Assembly (NCBI GenBank): GCA_030621945.1
Contig: JAUXGS010000010.1
Location: forward strand, 1-12,179
From: Methanosarcinales archaeon
GTDB lineage: Archaea; Halobacteriota; Syntropharchaeia; Alkanophagales; Methanospirareceae
Length of the DNA: 12,179 nucleotides
Reading direction: 5' to 3'
Below are positions 1-6,628 of this stretch, in pieces; position 1 is the first letter of the stretch, and each line of letters opens with the position of its first letter. Position numbers and translations under genes: made by a program. A model generated the notes under the pieces. It had not been told where the DNA came from and did not search any database. It saw only the letters and a list, made by a program, of their open reading frames with translations.

Positions 1-2
1 CA

Positions 3-419
3 ATGGCCGATTATCAATTTGGCATCGGTGCTGGAAGCGAGCTTGTATCACGGAAAGAAGGAGAAAAGATAAAGATAAGCGGGAAGTTCCCCTCGTATAA
101 ACTCAGCGTGAAGAATGGCGAAGTCCTTGCACGAATCGTGCCGGAATACGGGCTTTTAACGCTTACCTTGAAAGGAGCGCGTAGAATCAGAAATTATCTT
201 TCTTCATATACCGTGAGCATAGGCGATTTCCTGCCTAAAGGTTCTATATTGGCGCCGGGCGTGGTAAACGCAGACGAGCAAATACGGGTGAACGATGAGG
301 TTATTTTTACCGGGAAGATGGCGTTTGGCGTGGGTCGGGCGAAGATGAGCGGTTGGGAGATGGTGGAATCACGAAAAGGTGTTGCGGTGGATGTGCGGGA
401 GGTGGAGAAAGTTGAATAG
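3..419 (+). CDS. PUA-domain protein, C-terminal module of archaeosine tRNA-guanine transglycosylase (possibly 5'-truncated by the window)
   Basis: The 138 residues match the C-terminal C2 plus PUA portion of archaeosine transglycosylase (TgtA/ArcS type), which binds the acceptor end of tRNA during archaeosine formation at position 15. Residues 1-65 carry the family pattern: ADYQFG followed by GAG at the start, a short basic strand, and LLTLTLKGARRI at 51-62. Residues about 70-136 form the PUA domain, with VSIGDFL, LAPGVVNADEQI and the typical AFGVGRAKMSG stretch near 108-117. There is no catalytic TIM barrel, so alone it would be an RNA-binding subunit. The ATG lies two bases from the window edge and no in-frame stop precedes it, so it may be either a separate small gene, as in archaea with split TgtA, or the tail of a longer protein. 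It ends with TAG, and an in-frame TAA follows two codons later. The fold assignment is firm; the true start is unknown. Confidence 0.8.
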   Translation: MADYQFGIGAGSELVSRKEGEKIKISGKFPSYKLSVKNGEVLARIVPEYGLLTLTLKGARRIRNYLSSYTVSIGDFLPKGSILAPGVVNADEQIRVNDEVIFTGKMAFGVGRAKMSGWEMVESRKGVAVDVREVEKVE

Positions 420-511
420 AGCTAATGAATTACGTAAGTAAGTATATGAAACTGAAGGATGTGGCGTACGGGATCGATTAGGTAAGGGTTGAAAATAAAA
501 ATCAAGAAATC

Positions 512-519
512 TTTAAATA
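512..519 (+). promoter_or_regulatory. TATA box for the 120-residue orphan gene
   Basis: TTTAAATA sits in an AT-rich stretch. An archaeal start about 26 bases downstream would fall near 542, giving a leader of roughly 16 bases before the ATG at 558. No Shine-Dalgarno sequence is visible in that leader. This is inferred from position and composition only. Confidence 0.5.
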
Positions 520-557
520 TCTAAAAATATCATTCAGTATTACGGACCTATAAATCT

Positions 558-920
558 ATGACAGAAGAGAAGGAAGAAAAGGTAGAGAAAGAGGTGTCAG
601 CAGTCTTTTTGAAAAACGTGGACGAATTTTGTAAAGACCGTGACACGATTTTTAAAGCTTTTGATGTGATACGCGAGAGCCATGTGAAGGGCGAGGATAT
701 TATGGGTGCGTTACGAGAGTTTAGACTTAAAAGAGCGAGTATTTTCTTGTTGATTGATGCCATCTTTCATAAAGAGGTGGAGCTTGAAGACAAGCTTGAC
801 AAAGCGAAGGTAGCGAAAGAAAAGCGTGACAAGATACTCGAGTTTAAGGATCGTTTTGCGGATTTAGCGGATGATATAGACCTATTTGTTATGAGCGAGA
901 TAGGCGTGGGCCAGTGGTAA
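558..920 (+). CDS. Small charged helical protein, unknown function
   Basis: I do not recognise this 120-residue protein. It begins with a run of Glu and Lys (residues 2-12). The rest is predicted helical by eye: a segment at 15-75 with regularly spaced hydrophobics (FLKNVDEFC, IFKAFDVIR, IFLLIDAIF), then a strongly charged stretch at 76-100 (ELEDKLDKAKVAKEKRDK) that could be a coiled coil, and a short hydrophobic C-terminus. There is no signal peptide, metal-binding motif or membrane segment. It has its own TATA box and stands alone: the previous gene ends 138 bases upstream and the next gene is convergent. The promoter and charged composition support a real cytoplasmic protein, perhaps a small adaptor or nucleic-acid-associated factor, but no function is claimed. 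The minus-strand frame over the same bases is a shadow. Confidence 0.65.
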   Translation: MTEEKEEKVEKEVSAVFLKNVDEFCKDRDTIFKAFDVIRESHVKGEDIMGALREFRLKRASIFLLIDAIFHKEVELEDKLDKAKVAKEKRDKILEFKDRFADLADDIDLFVMSEIGVGQW

Positions 921-1002
921 CATGGTAATTGCTCAATATCTTGTGGTATAAATTCTAAGCTAAACACCAAACTCGAAATCCTATCCTAAACAAACTCCAA
1001 TT

Positions 1003-1065
1003 AAACCCTCTCAGGGTTTGCGGGGACATGGGCAGAGCCCACGATGCTTATGATTCAGGATTTTT
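1003..1065 (+). terminator. Two tandem hairpins and a T run, possible terminator or small structured RNA
   Basis: AAACCCT (1003-1009) and AGGGTTT (1013-1019) are a perfect 7-bp inverted repeat with a 3-base spacer. Ten bases later TGGGC and GCCCA (1029-1033 and 1037-1041) form a second 5-bp stem with a 3-base loop. A run of five T follows at 1061-1065. It lies between the convergent 120-residue gene and the CoaE gene, where termination of the plus-strand transcript is expected. The rest of 921-1102 holds nothing recognisable. Confidence 0.4.
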
Positions 1066-1102
1066 CACTCCTTATTCGTAACCGGCTGCGTGCTCCAAAA
1101 TT

Positions 1103-1717
1103 TTAAGAAGAAAGCCTCTCAAACACAGTTCTCACCTGCTTCTCTGTTTCTTTCCGTGTGCCTTCGTTCGTTATAACAATATCAGCGAATTTTAGCTTTC
1201 CCTTCAGAGGCATTTGTAATCCTATCATTTCTTGTGCCTCCGCCTTCGTTAGTCCATCTCGTTCCATCACCCTTCTTATCTGCGTCTCTTCGCTGACGTA
1301 AACGACAATTACTGTATCAAATTCATCTTGCCATCCCGTCTCTATTAACAGTGGAACGTCAATAACAACAAGAGCATTTGGCTTGGATTCTATCTTCTTT
1401 ATCGCCGCTACCCGCTCTACGCACTTCCTTCTTACTTTGGGATGTATTATCTTCTCTAAAGCCGTTCGTTTCTTAACATCGCTGAACACTATCGCCCTCA
1501 GCTTCTTCCGATCTATCGCTAAATCCTTCGTTAGGATACCGTCGCCGAAGAAACGCACGATCTCCCACCACGCCTTCGAGCACGGTACAACTGCCTCTCT
1601 GCTGAGCACATCGCAATCTATTGCGTAAGCGCCGAGATTCGTGAACGTGCGTAACACAAGGCTCTTACCACTTGCTACTCCTCCGGTTATGCCTACGAGT
1701 TGCATATTCAGATACAT
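1103..1717 (-). CDS. coaE: Dephospho-CoA kinase, bacterial CoaE family
   Basis: This P-loop kinase phosphorylates the 3'-hydroxyl of dephospho-CoA with ATP, the last step of coenzyme A synthesis. From the first ATG (204 residues) the Walker A motif GITGGVASGKS is at 9-19, the substrate-binding Asp pair DCD at 34-36, IHPKVR at 91-96, the core strand VIDVPLLIE at 118-126, the lid motif RDGLT at 153-157, QMPL at 168-171 and ADIVITNEG at 179-187. All are diagnostic of the bacterial enzyme, and the length is standard. The second ATG (1705, beginning MQLVGITGG) fits the family's usual start better than the first; neither has a clear Shine-Dalgarno sequence. It lies 69 bases downstream of the M20 peptidase gene on the same strand, with a TATA-like element between them. 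Many archaea are thought to use the unrelated GTP-dependent DUF359 enzyme for this step, so a CoaE-type gene suggests acquisition from bacteria. The function is assigned from motifs. Confidence 0.92.
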   Translation of the reverse strand: MYLNMQLVGITGGVASGKSLVLRTFTNLGAYAIDCDVLSREAVVPCSKAWWEIVRFFGDGILTKDLAIDRKKLRAIVFSDVKKRTALEKIIHPKVRRKCVERVAAIKKIESKPNALVVIDVPLLIETGWQDEFDTVIVVYVSEETQIRRVMERDGLTKAEAQEMIGLQMPLKGKLKFADIVITNEGTRKETEKQVRTVFERLSS

Positions 1718-1764
1718 AATAAAATCAATTTTAGAGTTGAAAAATACTTGATCCAGACAAATTA

Positions 1765-1775
1765 TATTATATATG
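1765..1775 (-). promoter_or_regulatory. TATA box for coaE
   Basis: On the minus strand this reads CATATATAATA-like sequence in the 69-base gap after the M20 peptidase stop. A transcription start would fall near 1744, leaving a leader of about 27 bases to the first ATG or 39 to the second. It suggests coaE can be transcribed separately from the peptidase gene. Confidence 0.5.
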
Positions 1776-1786
1776 TGTGTAGGGGG

Positions 1787-3067
1787 TCACGTCAACAACC
1801 GCAGCAAAAATTTTATGTAATTCTTCAAATCGCTTATCCTGACGTTCTCATCAGGTCCATGCGCATTGCTCTCGGTCCAACTGCCAACGCCAAAAGCACA
1901 AACCTGCTGATGTGTCTTTTGAACCGCATAACCAATATCTAACCCGCCCTGCACACCTATCGTCCCTTTAGATACGCCAAAAGCATCAGATGCTGCATCC
2001 TTCACACGACTTACCCATTCGTCATCTGGATCGGTAAGCATGGGCGGGAATCCCGGCTTAAGGTGCAGTTCTAAGTCTATTCCATGCTTCGTCTTTATGG
2101 TTTCTACCGCATCTTCAAACTCTTCTATCACGTCTTCAATCGCTTCCTCGGGAATATACCGCCGGTCACCCCGCAAGGTGCAGCTTGGAGGGATAGCATT
2201 CTCCTTCACACCGCCGTTTATCATCGTAACGTTAAAAACGGGCTTTATGTGCCTCTGACTAGTTAGTTCTGTCATCTCGTGACTGCACGGTACTTTCGAT
2301 TCCCTGCGCTCAATATCCCTTTTCAGTTCATTCAACTCCCGAATCACAATTGCCGCTTTTTCTATCGCATTTACACCCAAAAAAGGCATAGAGCTATGGC
2401 ATGATCTTCCCTGTACCTTCATCTCCCAGTTCATCACACCATTCGTTGCCACACTTATACCCTCGTTATCGCCATCCATGCACAGCAAATAATCGCCCTG
2501 GAGTAGCCCTTCATCAGCAAAGAAGCACAGGCCAGAGTAAAGCCCTAGCTCTTCATCCGTGGTTAACGCAACCCGCAGGTTATACAAACTCTCTAATCCC
2601 TGCTCATTCATGATGCTCAATGCGGTTAAAAGAGATGCGACACTTCCTTTTGAATCCGCTACACCGCGCCCATATATCCTATCAGCCTTAATCACAGGCT
2701 CAAAGGGGGGCGTGCTCCAGCCCTCGCCTGCCGGAACCACGTCTAAATGCGTGTATATATCCACACTTTCCTTTGCACCACAATCTTTAGTAGCGAGGAG
2801 GTTCGCCCTCTCACCGCTTAACTCCCCGGTAGTCTTTTGCCGTGTTTCGTAAATATCCGCAGGCACATCTATTCTCTCGCATTTGAATCCAAAATTAGCT
2901 AATACCGGTATAAGCCACTCTACTATCTCTCCGTAATGCTCCCCTGGCGGCACAAAAGTAGGTATCCTGATCAACTCCGTGAGACAATCTGTAAGATACT
3001 TCTGTGTCTCCTCGCTTTCTACTGTTTCTCCCACCTTCTCCTCGTTGCTCATCATCATATTCAACAT
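1787..3067 (-). CDS. M20 family metallopeptidase (ArgE/DapE/carboxypeptidase type)
   Basis: This is a cytosolic two-zinc hydrolase of the M20 family, which cleaves amide bonds in N-acyl amino acids, N-succinyl-diaminopimelate or small peptides. Of 426 residues, the metal and catalytic motifs are complete: YTHLDVVPAG (H107, D109), GRGVADSKG (bridging D138), TTDEELG (catalytic E172, metal E173), MDGD (198-200) and the final ligand H403 in SNAHGPDENV. The dimerisation (lid) domain sits between about residues 210 and 325. No signal peptide is visible. The exact substrate cannot be read from sequence; ArgE, DapE and archaeal general aminoacylases share these motifs. Several start codons compete: the first ATG gives MLNMMMSNEE, and a TATTTAAG element at 3076-3083 would place the transcription start near 3054, favouring a leaderless start at one of the three consecutive Met codons. 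It is transcribed divergently from the phosphoribosyltransferase gene. Confidence 0.85.
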   Translation of the reverse strand: MLNMMMSNEEKVGETVESEETQKYLTDCLTELIRIPTFVPPGEHYGEIVEWLIPVLANFGFKCERIDVPADIYETRQKTTGELSGERANLLATKDCGAKESVDIYTHLDVVPAGEGWSTPPFEPVIKADRIYGRGVADSKGSVASLLTALSIMNEQGLESLYNLRVALTTDEELGLYSGLCFFADEGLLQGDYLLCMDGDNEGISVATNGVMNWEMKVQGRSCHSSMPFLGVNAIEKAAIVIRELNELKRDIERRESKVPCSHEMTELTSQRHIKPVFNVTMINGGVKENAIPPSCTLRGDRRYIPEEAIEDVIEEFEDAVETIKTKHGIDLELHLKPGFPPMLTDPDDEWVSRVKDAASDAFGVSKGTIGVQGGLDIGYAVQKTHQQVCAFGVGSWTESNAHGPDENVRISDLKNYIKFLLRLLT

Positions 3068-3075
3068 ACAAAACT

Positions 3076-3118
3076 CTTAAATACGCAGACAAAAGATAAT
3101 TTTTAGTAAGGATATAAG
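3076..3118. promoter_or_regulatory. Divergent promoter region, M20 peptidase and phosphoribosyltransferase
   Basis: On the minus strand TATTTAAG (3076-3083) precedes the peptidase. On the plus strand ATATAAG (3112-3118) precedes the phosphoribosyltransferase, giving a start near 3141 and a leader of about 35 bases to the ATG at 3176. The two boxes are only about 28 bases apart, so the two promoters may interfere with each other. Confidence 0.5.
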
Positions 3119-3175
3119 TAAGTAACGTAGCTCAACGAGTGAAAATAATTGTGGGAAGTGAGCGCGGGGGGATTC

Positions 3176-3859
3176 ATGCAACAAGAGAAATTCGACTGCA
3201 CGGCGATTGATTGGAACTATGCATACGATCTTTGTAGGGACGCAAGCGAGGAGATAAAGGCTGCGGGATTCAAGCCGGAGGTTATAGTTGGAGTGTCAAG
3301 AGGTGGCTGGTATTTGGCTCGTCTGCTCTGCGATTTCTTTCTGCTTAAGGATTTGCTCAGTTTGAATATGGAGCACTGGGGAATAACAGCCACGATTACT
3401 GGCGATGCCACGCTGAAATACGGGTTTGATGACAAAGCACGGGAGATAATAAAGGGGAAGCGAGTACTAATAGCCGATGATATAACTGACACGGGCGACA
3501 GCTTAAAGCTTGCAGTTGAGTATGTCAAATCCTTGGGAGCACTGGATGTTAAAACCGCAACGATGCAACACAAAACTTCTTCCTCGTTCGTACCCGATTT
3601 CTACGGCGAGCTTATAAGCGATTGGAAATGGGTGGTATATCCGTGGAGCATTCATGAGGATGTGATGAAATTATTAGAGAAGATCATTGCTAAAAAAGGG
3701 AAAGGGCTGAGTCTGCATGAATTAAAGACTGCCATGAAAGAAGAATTTGACTTTTATGTGCCTTACCACCTGCTCAATGAAGTATTGGAGAATATGGCAT
3801 TTCACGGTAAGATAAAAAGTAAAAAAGAAGGAGAGGAAGAGGTGTGGCTACTGCGCTGA
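3176..3859 (+). CDS. Phosphoribosyltransferase (purine/xanthine-guanine type) with C-terminal winged-helix-like extension
   Basis: A type I phosphoribosyltransferase of 227 residues that should transfer ribose-5-phosphate from PRPP to a purine base, as in salvage. The pyrophosphate loop is VGVSRGG (38-44) and the PRPP-binding motif VLIADDITDTGDS (97-109) has both acidic residues. WVVYPW (152-157) matches the base-contacting tail of archaeal hypoxanthine/xanthine-type enzymes. After about residue 165 there is a 60-residue extension with helix-helix-helix-strand character (SLHELKTAMKEEF, LLNEVLENMAFHGKI, EEEVWLLR), typical of a small winged-helix domain; this fold is inferred by eye. The frame stays open upstream to a TTG at 3149, but the ATG at 3176 follows a G-rich stretch (3166-3171) and gives the normal family N-terminus, so it was chosen. 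It is monocistronic and faces mch at its 3' end. The base specificity is uncertain. Confidence 0.82.
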   Translation: MQQEKFDCTAIDWNYAYDLCRDASEEIKAAGFKPEVIVGVSRGGWYLARLLCDFFLLKDLLSLNMEHWGITATITGDATLKYGFDDKAREIIKGKRVLIADDITDTGDSLKLAVEYVKSLGALDVKTATMQHKTSSSFVPDFYGELISDWKWVVYPWSIHEDVMKLLEKIIAKKGKGLSLHELKTAMKEEFDFYVPYHLLNEVLENMAFHGKIKSKKEGEEEVWLLR

Positions 3860-3912
3860 ACCGCCTCCTTACTCTGCCATTTGCACTGATTAGTGGTGTC
3901 GCCTCTCTCTCC

Positions 3913-3939
3913 TCATGTGTTTCTTTCTCTCTATTTTTG
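3913..3939 (+). terminator. Pyrimidine-rich terminator after the phosphoribosyltransferase
   Basis: The 114-base convergent gap (3860-3973) contains a C/T-rich tract ending in TCTCTATTTTT at 3929-3939, with no stem of note. Archaeal RNA polymerase commonly terminates at such U-rich tracts without a hairpin. Nothing else is visible in the gap. Confidence 0.35.
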
Positions 3940-3973
3940 AAGCCCCACCTATGACGACTCCGAAGAGAATGGA

Positions 3974-4936
3974 TTATACCTCCTCTATCCCAAACGACTC
4001 CAGTAACACCTCTGGATTTATCTTTCCGCTTGTAAATGTCTTCCCGCTATTTATCTCGTTCACCGTAATCTCCGCAGGTGCGAACATGGCAGCATCCACT
4101 TTGAAGAAGTCGAATCCCGCTTCCTTAAATGTAACGTAGAACGGCTTTCCATAATCCCTTGAGCTCAGCGAAGGCACTTTCTTCACGTATCCCTTCAATT
4201 CATCCACATTCTCGTAATCCACGGCATAATACATGCGACCGCAGTATATGATGCAATCATTGGTCGAGCCCATACATTTCACATCGTCACCGACAATAGG
4301 TGAGAGGGGTATGATACCATGAGCATGTTTTATGCTGTTTATGTCAAACCCCAAAGATTCGAGCTTGTGAATGCCGGTTTCTACGCCCCGCGCTGATATT
4401 TGCACCGAGCCCGCAATAGAGGCTGTTGGCGCAACCACGATATAAAGATCTTCTGGTTCCACCCTGCACGCCTTCGCTATTTCCGCCGTTACTTCTTCGT
4501 CAGGCATCGTGCTGCTTTCCAAAACCAATACCGCCTCATCTGCATCGTCCGCATAATTTATCTTCTCATACAGCTCTTTCGGATTGAGCGAAAGCGCTCG
4601 TGCCGGCCCGGAGCCCATACCAAAGAATTTCTTCACCTTTATCCGCCATCCCGCAAATTGCGATGCCATACACGCGATTACCGGATGGTCCGTGGTAAGC
4701 TCTACCGCAGGCACAACTACTTTACCAAGGTCAAAACTGCTGAATTTTATATCCACAAGGTCCGCCATACATATCCTTGACACAAATAGCCCCGCTCCAA
4801 ATCCTCCTGCTTCTTCTACACCTGCGTCTATGAGCGTCGTCCCATTACTTAACTCCTTTATACCTACCTGCAACTCATCCGCAAACTCCATCATCTCATC
4901 AAATACGTCCAATCCATACTCATTTACGCTTATCAT
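3974..4936 (-). CDS. mch: Methenyl-tetrahydromethanopterin cyclohydrolase
   Basis: Mch interconverts N5,N10-methenyl-H4MPT and N5-formyl-H4MPT in the cytoplasmic C1 pathway of methanogenesis, methane oxidation or formaldehyde oxidation. The 320 residues are full length for the family and collinear with it. Conserved blocks include NGTTLIDAG (31-39), [15 protein letters not shown] (83-97), [11 protein letters not shown] (105-115), [17 protein letters not shown] (164-180), [16 protein letters not shown] (184-199), [15 protein letters not shown] (213-227), [18 protein letters not shown] (261-278) and [10 protein letters not shown] (285-294). I see no missing key block. The start is supported by a Shine-Dalgarno AAGGTGG (4944-4950 on the minus strand) seven bases upstream, and by a TATA box at 4975-4984. 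It is a single gene convergent with the phosphoribosyltransferase; no other C1 gene adjoins it. Its presence is the best metabolic marker in the window for an H4MPT-using archaeon. Confidence 0.97.
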   Translation of the reverse strand: MISVNEYGLDVFDEMMEFADELQVGIKELSNGTTLIDAGVEEAGGFGAGLFVSRICMADLVDIKFSSFDLGKVVVPAVELTTDHPVIACMASQFAGWRIKVKKFFGMGSGPARALSLNPKELYEKINYADDADEAVLVLESSTMPDEEVTAEIAKACRVEPEDLYIVVAPTASIAGSVQISARGVETGIHKLESLGFDINSIKHAHGIIPLSPIVGDDVKCMGSTNDCIIYCGRMYYAVDYENVDELKGYVKKVPSLSSRDYGKPFYVTFKEAGFDFFKVDAAMFAPAEITVNEINSGKTFTSGKINPEVLLESFGIEEV

Positions 4937-4943
4937 TATTCTT

Positions 4944-4984
4944 CCACCTTTGCTATTTTACAATGCTATGCCCCTATTTATAAG
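4944..4984 (-). promoter_or_regulatory. mch promoter and ribosome binding site
   Basis: The minus strand carries CTTATAAATA (4975-4984), placing a start near 4953 and a leader of about 17 bases. AAGGTGG (4944-4950) lies seven bases from the ATG and pairs with the archaeal 16S 3' end. The arrangement is a compact, strong archaeal promoter. Confidence 0.65.
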
Positions 4985-5016
4985 AATAGGATTTTTTTTT
5001 ATTGCTTATGCGTGAA

Positions 5017-5023
5017 TATAAAA
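5017..5023 (+). promoter_or_regulatory. Orphan plus-strand TATA box
   Basis: TATAAAA lies upstream of the 5055 frame and of the hairpins that follow. It predicts a transcript starting near 5046. No annotated gene otherwise explains it, since both neighbouring genes are on the minus strand. Confidence 0.45.
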
Positions 5024-5045
5024 TGCTATTTTTTGAGCATGGGCT

Positions 5046-5306
5046 AAGGGTTGAATGCTGAAAGAACTGGTTTACCCGGCTATTTTTCGGTCATCGTGGC
5101 AAACCGGAGATAAAATCCACGCTCTGTTTAGGCATAAACTCAGAGTGATAAAAGCAAAGCATAACAGAGCTAAGAGATGCAAAAGAGCGGGAGCTAAAGA
5201 GTAGGAATATAGAAACGAAATTGTCCGAAAAATCCCCCCATCTCAGGTTAAGGTAGATATATCTGAGGCGATAGGACGAATCAGAGTCCTCTTGTTATCG
5301 GAGTAG
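5046..5306 (+). other. Structured, possibly transcribed intergenic region with a TAG-interrupted short ORF
   Basis: This covers most of the 358-base gap between mch and the DUF460 gene. A plus-strand TATA box at 5017-5023 points into it. Hairpin one pairs 5067-5076 with 5098-5107 (ten pairs, one mismatch, one G-U). Hairpin two spans 5118-5147: CAC/GTG, TCTG/CAGA and TTTA/TAAA stacked around a GGCA loop with two 2-base bulges. A third element pairs CGATA and GGAC (5269-5277) with GTCC (5286-5289) and TATCG (5296-5300). The same strand holds an open frame from ATG 5055 to TAG 5202-5204: 49 residues, very basic (for example KAKHNRAKRCKR), with AAGGG just upstream. Past the TAG the frame continues for 33 sense codons (including EIVRKIPPSQVKVDI) to a second TAG at 5304. 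It could be a small RNA, a small basic protein or a remnant gene. No family is recognised. Confidence 0.4.
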
Positions 5307-6536
5307 TATTACCTTTTTCCTCTGCCTCTCCCTCTTCTTCCATTCCTCTATCCTTTCGTTAAGAAGATGCCGATCTACAAAAGCGAAATCTCCTTCCTCT
5401 TCTTCTTTTAACAGCAACGATATTTCATCGGTGGAAAACGAGGGAATACCAAATTCAAGAAACTTATCAGCCGCGAAATGCGATAACTCTTTACTATATA
5501 TTACCGCAGTAACACCCTTCTTCGCTAATAGTTCCGCTGTGCTTGCTCCTCCTCCACTGCCGTCCACAAGGAACACGATGTCACCTTTGTTAAGTCCGTA
5601 CTTCCTATCCACATCCAATATTGCATCATGACTGAAAGATTGTATCACTTTTATCCTTTTCCCACCTTTCACTTCTCTTGTTCCTTTAAGTCCCGCGATG
5701 ACTCTCCTCAACTCCGCATTCTCATTCTCTATCGCTCTTACTTCCTCTACCAGTCTTTCTATCGCTATGTCCCGCTTTCTTATCTCTTCCGTTCTTCTTA
5801 TCTCTCGCGTTCTTTCTGACCGCATAGAATCGAGTTTACGCTTCAAACTCCTTGCTTCACGCTCTTTTTCATTTAAACTCGCCTTTAGAGCTGTTGTGCG
5901 CTCCTCCAACAGCTCTATCCTCTCATCTTTACCTTTAAGAAGTCCGCGTAACCTGAGAATGATTTTGCTTTCCTTCTCTTCACTACCCTTCTTCTGCTGA
6001 TCTTCCCGCCGCTCCTCTTCCGTAGCCGACCTCTTATCCTCTCCCTGTGCACTGATTAATCGGTCTATAGCGGCACTTATAGACACTCCTTTAACCACCA
6101 ATGCCTTCACCTCCTCTACGTCCACCCCTGGTGGCGTCTTCTTCTGCACCTGCGTAAATTTCTTCTTGTAGCGTTTAAGTGCATAAACGCAGGCAGCCAA
6201 AGCATCCCGCTCGTGTGCATTTCTGTATTCGTAGCCTTCGCCTTTCGTCAGAGCAATCTTTTCTTCCGTTGACAACGATTCATCCAACTCATGACCCGGA
6301 GCAGCAAACATACTGCTTATCTTCTTCACCATCGCAGGTGTTGGAGTTACGTCAGAAGCGACGATCAATGGTGTTCCATGTGATTCGATCCACGCTATAG
6401 CGTCTGAGATGGAGTAATTCTTTGCGCTGAACACTTCTATGGGCTTTCCGCTAAGATCTATGATAGCAAGTCCTACCGTCGTGCCCGGATCTATGCCAAC
6501 GATGATGTGTTTTCGTCTTGCGTGTGGATATGCCAT
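5295..6536 (-). CDS. DUF460 family protein, RuvC/RNase H-fold N-terminus with coiled coil
   Basis: An archaeal protein of the DUF460/COG2433 family, whose N-terminal domain is considered a RuvC/YqgF-like nuclease fold; no established function is known to me. Residues 11-125 form that domain: GIDPGTTVGLAIIDLSG (14-30, D16 the first acidic residue), VASDVTPTP (59-67, D62) and NAHERDALAA (106-115, D111). This acidic set suggests a metal-dependent nuclease or Holliday-junction-type activity, which is inference. Residues about 190-285 are a long, Arg/Glu-rich coiled coil. Residues 294-375 form a compact alpha/beta domain (FSHDAILDVDRKYG, GDIVFLVDGSGGG, GVTAVIYSKEL), and the tail is very basic. At 413 residues it is shorter than the roughly 600 or more I recall for many family members, the coiled-coil region being the shorter part. 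A TATA-like element at 6562-6569 implies an almost leaderless transcript. It diverges from the phosphodiesterase gene. Confidence 0.85.
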   Translation of the reverse strand: MAYPHARRKHIIVGIDPGTTVGLAIIDLSGKPIEVFSAKNYSISDAIAWIESHGTPLIVASDVTPTPAMVKKISSMFAAPGHELDESLSTEEKIALTKGEGYEYRNAHERDALAACVYALKRYKKKFTQVQKKTPPGVDVEEVKALVVKGVSISAAIDRLISAQGEDKRSATEEERREDQQKKGSEEKESKIILRLRGLLKGKDERIELLEERTTALKASLNEKEREARSLKRKLDSMRSERTREIRRTEEIRKRDIAIERLVEEVRAIENENAELRRVIAGLKGTREVKGGKRIKVIQSFSHDAILDVDRKYGLNKGDIVFLVDGSGGGASTAELLAKKGVTAVIYSKELSHFAADKFLEFGIPSFSTDEISLLLKEEEEGDFAFVDRHLLNERIEEWKKRERQRKKVILLR

Positions 6537-6560
6537 CTATCTACTTTTATCCGCTGCAGG

Positions 6561-6570
6561 CATATAAAAT
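6561..6570. promoter_or_regulatory. Shared TATA element between DUF460 gene and phosphodiesterase gene
   Basis: CATATAAAAT reads as a TATA box in both directions. On the minus strand it predicts a start near 6540, three or four bases from the DUF460 ATG at 6536. On the plus strand it predicts a start near 6592, about 37 bases before the ATG at 6629, whose leader carries a G7 run and GAGGAAG. No second TATA box is obvious in the 92-base gap. Confidence 0.5.
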
Positions 6571-6628
6571 AAGCAGATGAGAGCTGGAAGATAGTACTAA
6601 AATGGAAGAAAGGGGGGGATGAGGAAGA

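Noticed and set aside
3149..3175. TTG start for the phosphoribosyltransferase
   Set aside because: A rare start codon with no good ribosome binding site; the ATG at 3176 has a G-rich stretch upstream and gives the usual N-terminus.
4584..5015. 143-codon plus-strand frame over the 5' half of mch
   Set aside because: It is a shadow of mch and runs through the mch promoter and ribosome binding site.
5046..5300. Possible SRP RNA or RNase P RNA
   Set aside because: Length is roughly compatible, but none of the conserved SRP helix 8 or RNase P core sequences is visible.
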